Positions 55,970-64,000 of a stretch of 64,000 bases of DNA are shown here, one piece after another. The stretch lies in NCBI GenBank assembly GCA_949825065.1, contig OX463845.1:27091912-27155911 (forward strand). The letters run 5' to 3'. Position 1 is the first letter of the stretch; every line of letters begins with the position of its first letter. The notes under the pieces were generated by a model, which was not told the DNA's origin, made no database searches, and saw nothing but the letters and a program-made list of their open reading frames with translations. This stretch comes from Odontocerum albicorne. Lineage: Eukaryota > Arthropoda > Insecta > Trichoptera > Odontoceridae. A program made the translations under genes and the position numbers.

Positions 55970-56180
55970 GTAGATAACTTCCGTGGCCTAGTTGATAAGA
56001 CGCCAGTGTTCCGACTCGGGAGTTACGGGTTCGATTCCTGTTGGTAATCAGATTTTTTAAAAAGTATTCCAGTCTGGCTTGAACTTAATAACAATTCTCC
56101 GGTTTGTTAGAGGTGATAACCATTTGATAATAGACACTAAGTGGTAACGTTTACATCGAAAGTGATATACAATACAATTA
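55970..56180 (+). mobile_element. SINE-1 copy
   Basis: Head GATAACTTCCGTGGCCTAGT TGATAAGACGCC, box B GTTACGGGTTCGATTCCTGT TGG, linker, CCAGTCTGGCTTGAACTTAA, TACATCGAAAGTGATATACA ATACAAT. The head is well preserved. Confidence 0.94.
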
Positions 56181-56349
56181 AGTAATAAGTTTCAAAGAAT
56201 GAACAAAACCTTTTTATTCTACGCGGTATCTCATTCAAAACATTTATTTATTAAGAGTATTAGAAGACATTTATTTCTTTTTACATACGTATAGATAAAA
56301 TAGAAAAATATAGCGATTATTTTTCTATGATGCGGAGTCCTAGACACTC

Positions 56350-56725
56350 AAAGCAAATCAATAGATAAATAATTTATGCTTTTGAAATATGCAGTTGAGG
56401 CGGGTTTTGATCATTCCATGAAATACCAGAAGTACCAATCAATCGATTATTAAATAGCTCGGGGTTAAGACACGTCTCTCTGTGGTGTGTGAAAAAAGAA
56501 TATTGCAATGATTTGAACACAGCGCAAGACGGGGACAACAGCCTTGTGCGGTAAATTCTGACGGGAAGTATGAATGGCAAAAGGAGCCGAGCACTTATTC
56601 GATGGAAAACAGCAGCAAGGTCATCATTTCAAGAGGCGCTACATTGAGCAAGATATCGCTTGTGCTGGAGACGGATCGTTGGAAACCATGATGATCACAA
56701 TCCTGAGAATCGAAAGATTTAACAA
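56350..56725 (+). mobile_element. LINE C-terminal fragment, third family
   Basis: Plus frames read MLLKYAVEAGFDHSMKYQKY QSIDY, TRLSLWC-KKRILQ, DGKYEWQKEPSTYSMENSSK, then VLETDRWKP, matching the inverted copy at 39.8-40.2 kb block by block. The 96-codon frame at 56574-56864 is partly out of phase with this and is probably incidental. Confidence 0.75.
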
Positions 56726-56999
56726 AAGAATGAGAATGACGATTATAAAGAAATTAAATAACTTTACTTTAGTTACCATATTTGTGCGCTTCAAATTGCT
56801 CACAAATGAAATGTTAAGAATTGTGGATCAATCGAAAATTAGAAAACAGTTTTCGTACTTGTGAATCACTATATATGAAACAGTTGTAATGGTTCGACTA
56901 CTCTGGAATCCAAATTGTTTCAAAAATCCAATAAGAACTAAAATAAGATCAAATATGATTCAGGAATTAAATCTTGAGGATCTTGCAACGCGGATACGA

Positions 57000-57110
57000 T
57001 GACGACCTGGCCTTACCTTGTTGATAAGCCTTGCAACCCGGGATTTAGGATTCGATTACCGTTAGTACCCGATTAAAAAAAAATAGTTGAAGTTTGGTTT
57101 TATTTTTAGG
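57000..57110 (+). mobile_element. SINE-1 head (5' half of a split copy)
   Basis: GACGACCTGGCCTTACCTTG TTGATAAGCC, box B TTTAGGATTCGATTACCGTT AGTACC, linker of A, GTTTGGTTTTATTTTTAGG. Similarity stops at about 57110. Confidence 0.85.
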
Positions 57111-57534
57111 TTTCGACAACAGTATTTCCTAACTTGTTTTTCAAAGCATTATGATTCCGCCGATAAAATTTGAGGTTCCGCAATAAAATTAGTTTTATTA
57201 TACAGCAATAAATTAGAAAACACTTATAATATTAGTTTTATTATACAGCAATAAATTAGAAAACACTCATAATATTAGTTTAATTGCAATCGAACTAATA
57301 TACGCAATAAAATTTACAATTGAACTAAATTTGTAAAGGGAAGAAGAAGTGTAATACTCCCAATTTATAACCACTTTTATGAAACAATATTTTCTTTTTC
57401 ATTATGATTGTTTTTTTTTAAATTTCAATAAATTATTTTTGTATTATTGTTTATATTCAGATAAAAATGGTCTGGGTTCCAAAAAAGATATCAAAATGAT
57501 AACGGTACCGCGATTTAAATACATCGGGAGCCGC
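57111..57534. repeat. Insertion splitting a SINE-1, with a 43-bp duplication
   Basis: ATTAGTTTTATTATACAGCA ATAAATTAGAAAACACTTAT AAT is repeated at 57188 and 57231, with a partial third start at 57274. The segment separates a SINE-1 head from a SINE-1 tail in the same orientation. Confidence 0.75.
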
Positions 57535-57628
57535 TGTTTCACAACATTGGTAAAAAAGGTTACCATGTGATAACATACATACCTTAGGTTGTATTGTATA
57601 CTATGAAAGTGTGATACAATACACCGTG
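57535..57628 (+). mobile_element. SINE-1 tail (3' half of a split copy)
   Basis: AACATTGGTAAAAAAGGTTA CCATGTGATAACATACATAC CTTAGGTTGTATTGTATACT ATGAAAGTGTGATACAATAC: the SINE-1 terminal body. Confidence 0.85.
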
Positions 57629-58164
57629 TTGGTGGATTGTCATTAACAACACTTTTTAGTAAGGACTAAAAAGTTACACTGAATTGGAAAATATTTTTTT
57701 AAATAAAAAAAACTATCTTAAACAAAACATGTGTTATATAATTTTAAACAGTATTTTGTGATACACGTACTGAAATTTACACGACAAGAAAAGAGGGTTT
57801 TTTCAGCCTAAATAAATCTAAATATAAAATTATTTTAATGCCATTTTCATAAAAGAGGAAGCAAATCGTGCAGTGGCATTAAATTCTTATGATAAAAATT
57901 CAAATGAAAAATGTATTTGCTTTTCAAACGTATTTTTTTTTTAAATACCAGAGAAACGTTACCTCAATGTTGGGAAAAAATATGAATACATGGCGTAGTA
58001 CAGTGTTTATACGCATTATACTCGTATGTCTTTTCACAATTGAGATAAATAATTATATAGTTAAAACGGTATAACTTGAGCTGAATAAAATAAATTGCTT
58101 TATAAAATTAGAGAAATAAGACATTTAACAAAGATATTACTTAATAATGCGTTTAGCTAATAAT
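57629..58164. other. Spacer, nothing recognised
   Basis: AT-rich, no gene or named repeat. Confidence 0.5.
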
Positions 58165-58575
58165 TTACGGCCTACGTAAGACACTTGACTTCCACTCGGG
58201 AGATTTGGGTTCAATTCCCAATAGCACTAAACATGTGAAAAAAAAATCCCAATCTGGTAAATTTTACTTCCACACAGAGTCAAGGGTTCGATACCCGATG
58301 GTACCCGAATAAAAAAAAACATTGGTAAGTGTTCGTTTGTTAACAATACTCTCACACGCCATGTATGTGTACGAGTGTTGTTGTCTCTTCACATGCGGTA
58401 ATATTGCCAACACATGCAATGACAAACCGCGAGCTATGTGCCTACTCCAATGGCTCTAAATTTGAAAACTTGATTACTGGAGTTGAAGACAATATTATCT
58501 CCCTATTACGATCTTCAAAATATTCAAATCACCAATTCGGATATGTTGAAGGGATACGAAAGAATAAGAGCTCAT
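58165..58575 (+). mobile_element. SINE-2 copy, longest, with two box-B-like heads
   Basis: The first head has TTTGGGTTCAATTCCCAATA GCACT (58205-58230) and the second has AAGGGTTCGATACCCGATGG TACCC (58282-58306). Then come TGTACGAGTGTTGTTGTCTC TTCAC, GCGGTAATATTGCCAACACA TGCAATGACAAACCGC, TACTCCAATGGCTCTAAATT TG, CTTGATTACTGGAGTTGAAG and CACCAATTCGGATATGTTGA AGGG. The ORF over it is a shadow. Confidence 0.94.
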
Positions 58576-59274
58576 AATTAATTTACGTTTATTATCAAAA
58601 TTTTGTAGTCAATTGAACGTAATATTTTTATCGGTATGCACTTTAATGTAATTTTCACAACTTGTAAACTATTATGTATAATTTGTTTTAAATAGTTTAA
58701 ATCCGATATCAAGTCCGTAAGTATATTTAAAGGTCAAAATAAATAGGTATTATATTTTTTTCGCTTACAAGATCACCTGTCTACAATTCGAATAGATTTA
58801 GATAACATACACTAAATGTATCTGATTTTGGTATAAATTGCCAATAAAACAAGTAAAAGCTTTTAAAAGCTTTCAACTTGATCTATATTGGAACAAAAGC
58901 TTAATGTTATATAAATCACTGCATTATTTTAACTTTGTTTTCATGCTTAAAAGGTTAGCCTGACTTACAAATATATTTTCATTTAAAAATAATGTCAAAT
59001 GTATACAAATATTAAGAGCATACTCGAGAAAATATTTAATCTGAGAAATTTTATTTTAATTTCAATTATTTCAAAGTATTCAGAATTTATATTCGTTAAA
59101 AAAAATTGTTTTTATTCTGAAGATATAAAACCATAATCCATGATTATTTATAAATCGCAATACAAAAAATATCTAAGCAACAAAACCCATCCTTTAGGTT
59201 TATTTGTAATATCAAATATGCATACAACAATTATTTACGTGCAGATATATGAAATCATTAGGTGTATGGTCGCG
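58576..59274. other. Spacer, nothing recognised
   Basis: AT-rich, no gene or named repeat. Confidence 0.5.
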
Positions 59275-59440
59275 CGTGTAATCAGAGATGCATGGTCGCA
59301 CGGTAACGCGCTGGACTTCCGTGCGGAAGGTCGTCGGTTCGAACCCCACGCTGTGCTACTCTCATCGAACGACACAGGCACTTTTTCCACCTAGTGTTCG
59401 CTAGCATAAGGATACTTATGACTTCGGTCATATCTATTCT
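59275..59440 (+). mobile_element. SINE-3 copy (tRNA-like head plus short body)
   Basis: GCATGGTCGCACGGTAACGC GCTGGACTTCCGTGCGGAAG GTCGTCGGTTCGAACCCCAC GCTGTGCT: the first seven and last paired seven bases can form an acceptor-like stem with wobbles, and there is a good box B (GGTTCGAACCCC). The anticodon-like region instead folds as CTTCCG/CGGAAG, so it is not a functional tRNA. The body continues CGACACAGGCACTTTTTCCA and ends near ACTTCGGTCATATCTATTCT with an A run. Confidence 0.75.
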
Positions 59441-59534
59441 TAAAAAAAAATTAATTAATATGTGGTTTTCAAGTTAATGATTTCATATCTCTCATCTCAC
59501 TTTTTACCTTTTACAATCCAGTACAAAGCGACAT

Positions 59535-59650
59535 TTAGTTTCATACCCATGGAAATGGAAAAGAAAATATTGCGTCGTAAGAAATTATGGCGGTCTTTCA
59601 TCTCTGCTTACACCGAAAGGAAAGTGGTGTGAATATACATATGTGTGTGG
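59535..59650 (+). mobile_element. LINE-E 3' tail
   Basis: TTATGGCGGTCTTTCATCTC TGCTTACACCGAAAGG (LWRSFISAYTERK), then a short end ATATACATATGTGTG. Confidence 0.78.
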
Positions 59651-61069
59651 TTCTTTATTTAAGACCGTATTAAAAGTATGTGCAAAAACTTACATGTACA
59701 TATGAGCAAACTTTTTGTATTATCATTCAAGAAACACGGTGTTGCTAATTACATGTTCTGAATCAAAGATACTAGGGCATTGCCTGTAACATGTTGTTTT
59801 TTTTCTTTTCAATATGTGGTTCCAGTCTCTAGTACAATACATTTTATTAAGTATCAAATAATTTTCATAGATTTCAATTGACAGAATTGTACATAGGTAC
59901 AAGCCGCGTGATCAAAGATCTGAAATAAAATTTGTAAAATTGTAGTTTCACATATGAGAAACACTTTAAGAGTATTTCTAGATGAAAGTATCTCAAAATA
60001 TCTTCAACTCTTAATAATGTGATTATGACAATATAATCAAATAAAAAAATGTGAAAATATTAACAAAATTAACGCGGCTATAGGTATGTTAATCTCAAGT
60101 TTATCCTCCGCCTTCTGGGGAAATAGTTAATTTGTCGAATATCCCAATAATGCTAATCAAGGAGCGTAAACTTTGATTAAGAAAGTTTTTCAGGAACTTC
60201 AGCATCAACCGTCTCACTTGTGAGGTTGAACATTCACAGGAAAATCCATATCACAGGAAAGTTACTATATTTCACCCGTCAAGTTTTCATATAAAAATAT
60301 TAATCATAAATGAATTAAACTTTTATGCCACACGATAAATTAACTTTGCGGAATACCAATCTCTTTCATTTTTAATTTTAATAGACTTATTTACATATGA
60401 TTCAAGCAATTCTTTATTAGATCATAGTGCTTTGAAATAAATTATTGAAAGCAATGTCGTAGGTTTATAAATATCGTGTAATTAAGCATATACGAGTACG
60501 TGTATGTTAAGACAATGGGGAAAATAATATTTGAGAAAGATAAGCCATCAAAATATTAAGACTCATTTTATATCCTCTTCAAAATCGAGATACACTTCCT
60601 CCACGTGGCATAGTTAAAAATTGACGATCTGGACCAATAAAGAAAAATTACCAATACAGAGTGAGTCCAGCCGTAAGGACGACATATGTTTTTTAGCCTA
60701 GACTCTTTTACAAGTAAACCATATTTCAATTAAAATGATTATAAAGAAGCGATTGATTTAATTATAAAACAATGAATATTAACAAACATTGTTGAAAATA
60801 TAAACGCACACATACAAATACAAATCCATTTCAGTGCCAGCGTAAAGAGCGAAAGGAAAATGAGTGTTCAATTTTTAACAAAACAGATAAATAAACGGAT
60901 GTTAGAAGACATCTGAAGAATAATGGAAAAGCAATATACGAGTCTAAATCTAATTGGATAAATATTTGGCATAAAACACTATTTATAAAGCACCATTTTG
61001 CTCTGTAAAACTAAACATTATTCATTTTATTTCGGAACAAACCAAACAATATATTCCATTATCAAGAAG
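59651..61069. other. Spacer, nothing recognised
   Basis: AT-rich, no gene or named repeat. Confidence 0.5.
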
Positions 61070-61200
61070 AATGAGAAATAAAAATATGTATCACGAAATT
61101 TATGAATATGAACGAGGTAAGAAAAAGGCGTGGAGATCTGTAATTTTTCCCTACCCTTTAAAGGACATAGCGTGATGATTTGTATGTATGATATTCTAAT
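61070..61200 (+). mobile_element. LINE-E 3' tail
   Basis: GGTAAGAAAAAGGCGTGGAG ATCTGTAATTTTTCCCTACC C decodes to GKKKAWRSVIFPYP, followed by GTGATGATTTGTATGTATGA TA. Confidence 0.78.
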
Positions 61201-62519
61201 AAAAGTCATAAAAAATACAACAAGGGACGTTATATGCTCATAAGTTAGAATTTTTATCACATATACGTGTATAGTATACATATGCAAAAAGAACACAAAA
61301 TTTTACATAATAATTTTATTTTATTTCAAATATTAAATAAACACACCCCAATCTCACGTGTGTGAAAACATTAAATGAGGAAATTTGCGTAATTCATTGA
61401 TAGTTAAACATTTTTCCTATTTTCCTCAAAATAGATAAAATGGCCGAAGATTTTTTTGACTTCTTTGTATTGAAAATCGTGTAAAATATATTTAAGTAAC
61501 ATAAACCATTAAAAATCCCAACCCTAGAAATATTTTTCTTTGGTTTAGTTGAGATATCATAAAAGGATCGATCAATCCAGAAAGTGCGAATATATTTACC
61601 CAATTACATAAGTATTTCATAAAGTAATTCCCTATTTTATCCATACTTATATCTACATACTAACAAACCTGCATGATATTTCCTGAAATATTTCTAAGCA
61701 TGTAAAATACGGGTTCAACGCATTTTTTTTCTTCTTGCGCCTAAAAGTTTACATGTATTATAGATTAGACCATAATTGTATTTATACAAATAACCCATTA
61801 AGTAGAAAGAAGATTACTAAACGACATATATGGTCTAATCGCATCAACAATTTGGTTGTATTGATTACCATGCGAATGAACAATCGATGTTAATGTATTA
61901 AAAATTGAAGTATAAACATATTTTGACTATTGTACAAAGACAAATAAATACAACAAGCAATTGCCATTGGTATAATATATTTACTAAAAATAATAACTTC
62001 TTAAAAAAAATAATATATCTCTGTTCACCAGTTTGAAACACACTGATAAACAGAGCCAATACAGATTACTCGTAAGTAAAATAATATTGATTTCATGTTG
62101 ACTGAAAAAAATAACGTAGGAAAAATGTTTAAGTTTGTGAACGAGTTATTTAAATTTAAAAATGTACGGATTAAGAGAAAGAAATAAGAGAAAAAAAAAA
62201 TAAGATTACCAACTTAACTAAAGTCCTTCCCATAAACCATTGATAGACGAAACTTAAGTCAATATCGTGTAACACTAAAATAGTCTTGGGAGGCTTTGTT
62301 TATACTCGTATAGGCATTCTTTTTCATTACTCCCCAGTACCGTAAAAACACGCATTTTATTAAGACCTTCCCAGAGTATCCTGTAGGTTAGGGGATGCGG
62401 TAAGCTTACCTTAAGTGGAAAACAAATAGGTTATAAAAATATCTGTAGAATTAAAAACAATGCACAGTTGTTTTAAAGTGCAAATAATGGAAAAAAATAT
62501 TTAATCATCAAAAATCCAT
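61201..62519. other. Spacer, nothing recognised
   Basis: AT-rich, no gene or named repeat. Confidence 0.5.
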
Positions 62520-62742
62520 CCGGGTGGCCTCTGTGGTCTAGTTGGAAAGATGTCTGTTTTCAAGCCCGAGGGCTGAAGGTTCTATTCTCGTTTAAACCCA
62601 GTTTTTCTTGAAAGAGTTTCAATGTATTTTTAACTAAAGGTCTCTTCAACATTTTTCTGGTTGGTTGGAATAAATTGTCCTATTGCAATTAACATGGCAG
62701 GTTTTAATAGTAAGTATAATACAACAATAAAATACAATCTCT
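62520..62742 (+). mobile_element. SINE-1 copy
   Basis: Head GGTGGCCTCTGTGGTCTAGT TGGAAAGATGTC, eroded box B GAAGGTTCTATTCTCGTTTA AACC, linker, AACTAAAGGTCTCTTCAACA TTTTTCTGGTTGGTTGGAAT AAATTG, CAATTAACATGGCAGGTTTT AATAG, end ATACAATC. Confidence 0.93.
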
Positions 62743-62894
62743 CTTATCCATCGCTGATTTATTCTCTCCCTTACTTTAAGGATTAACAGTTTTTTTATGT
62801 TTAATGAATAATTATCAGCTATGAATAGTTTACTTCCACCAATTATGTGAATTTGTTATTTGATATAATATTCAACATTTATTCATTCATTCAT

Positions 62895-63275
62895 TAAGTA
62901 CTCCTCAGCATATCCAAATTATTGACGGGAGCATTTTGACAAGCATGAGACGATATTGTTTTCGGCCCCAGTAATCAAGCCTTCGGGTTAAGAACAAATG
63001 GAAGAAGCGAGTAACTAACAGTTCGCCTACGTATGTATTCAGGTTAAGAACCACTGAAGTAGGCAAGATATTCATAGTTCGCCAACGTGCGTTTTTGAAA
63101 GAATACCGCATTTGGACAGGCAATAACAATCGCACAATTCGTGCTAGTCTTGTTACCAGACGAACTTATAAACAAGACGGAGACCATTTCTTTATCTATT
63201 TGGGTAGGTACCGTTGGGAATCGAACTAAAAACTCCCAGATTGGAATTCAAGCGTCTTACCAAGTATACAAAATA
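62895..63275 (-). mobile_element. SINE-2 copy, diverged
   Basis: The minus strand starts near 63275 with ACTTGGTAAGACGCTTGAAT TCCAATCTGGGAGTTTTTAG TTCGATTCCCAACGGTACC, the head. The middle is rearranged, and the 3' end has CTTGATTACTGGGGCCGAAA ACAATA and AATAATTTGGATATGCTGAG GAG. Confidence 0.82.
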
Positions 63276-63664
63276 AATCGTCAATAATAAATAAATAAGG
63301 TAATAGGAGCACTTATGACAATGTTGATATTACTTTCGAAGAACAGTTCTAAAAAATATTCACCAGCCCTGTTGGCTTTATCAAGAAGTTAAGTTGCGGA
63401 CAAAAAAGTTAACAAGACATCGTACCCGACCGTCATTTGTACTCGTATGTCAAGCAGTAAAAAATGGAATGTTAATTTAATATATACGTACATAGTAACA
63501 AGGGTATGTTTCAAGATGTAGAGGAGACTAATTTTAAAACTAAATTGTTATACTCGTATTTCTACTAAAACAGTTGCATAAACAAAACTTCTTTTACTTT
63601 TAATTAAAAAAGGTAAGTCTATACTTTTCCACGTCAAAATTCATCTGGTGACAACTCTGGTTTT
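63276..63664. other. Spacer, nothing recognised
   Basis: AT-rich, no gene or named repeat. Confidence 0.5.
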
Positions 63665-63765
63665 CTCCATAGAACTATATAGAGTGGAAACATGAACGCT
63701 GTGAAAAAAGGAAAAATGTATGCTAGATGTTTTCGAGAGGGGCTGTTGACGCTCTCATGGATTGC
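63665..63765 (+). mobile_element. LINE micro-fragment
   Basis: The plus frame reads LYRVET-TL-KKEKCMLDVF ERGC-RSHG, like the LYG(S/C)ETWTL.K...ML.VFERRCLRSI block after RT. Short and broken. Confidence 0.55.
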
Positions 63766-64000
63766 AAGATGCATCAATATATCCAGTTTCCAAATTCTGC
63801 AGGTCAAAGAAATAAAAAAAACAATGGTTTACGGTAGTAATACTTAAGTGTATTATTAACTATTTGAATTGCATAGTTATTGCGTGAATTCATTTCGTGA
63901 CATTTCTGATTTAAAACCTTATTGAAACAAATATTTTAAGTAAATAGATAAATACGTTATTGCTCATACACACATGAAAGTTTAAAGGCAAGAGGTTCAA

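Noticed and set aside
1..64000. CRISPR array, bacterial operons or phage genes
   Set aside because: Tandem arrays lack spacer structure; genes and repeats are eukaryotic (spliced exon, SINEs, LINEs, mariner, hAT).

Overview
The window looks like a piece of a large, AT-rich arthropod (most likely insect) genome. There is no bacterial gene organisation. The only confidently recognised host coding sequence is one spliced exon on the minus strand (40232-40447). It is phase 0 at both ends, has a CAG/GTAAGT donor, and encodes 72 residues of an adenylyl cyclase C1a catalytic domain including a metal-binding Asp. I recognise no other exon of that gene, so most of the window is best read as intron and intergenic DNA filled with old transposable elements.

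Repeats I can group by reading: (1) SINE-1, a tRNA-headed element of about 215 bp ending in a body that reads CAGGTTGTACTGTATACAACG, with more than 20 copies on both strands; (2) SINE-2, a longer tRNA-headed element ending ATTCGGATATGTTGAAGGGA, with about seven copies; (3) SINE-3, a third tRNA-like head at about 49.96 and 59.3 kb; (4) REP-D, an unclassified repeat of about 450 bp (4.6, 7.3, 34.4, 42.6, 49.7, 51.0 kb); (5) 3' ends of non-LTR retrotransposons, including LINE-E tails that decode to W-R-S-V-x-S-A-Y-P followed by an ATGTATGT-like end, a CR1/Jockey-type 3' end at 30.5-31.4 kb and an RT fragment with a YADD motif at 54.5-54.95 kb; (6) DNA transposons: a complete but dead Tc1/mariner element with DD41D spacing (35378-36674), three mariner fragments (2.4, 11.3, 19.05 kb) and a non-autonomous hAT element with a perfect 8-bp target duplication (8330-8766).

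Tandem arrays: 41 bp x 10 (86-495), 44 bp x 7 with no visible differences (15327-15630), 33 bp (22.45-22.67 kb), 55 bp (44.61-44.9 kb), about 180 bp x 3 (46163-46718), and a TA microsatellite (about 32375-32430). Two of the arrays begin directly at SINE-1 sequence.

The most interesting unexplained items are a 381-bp foldback with a conserved nested hairpin in each arm (16612-16992), a 114-nt near-complete hairpin (50281-50394), two unrecognised coding-like ORFs (31.74-32.01 kb and 47.81-48.08 kb), and strong over-representation of the octamer TACTCGTA/TACGAGTA. I do not see a new multi-gene system; the novelty is mostly in repeats and structure. All homology statements come from recognising motifs by eye, without a database search.
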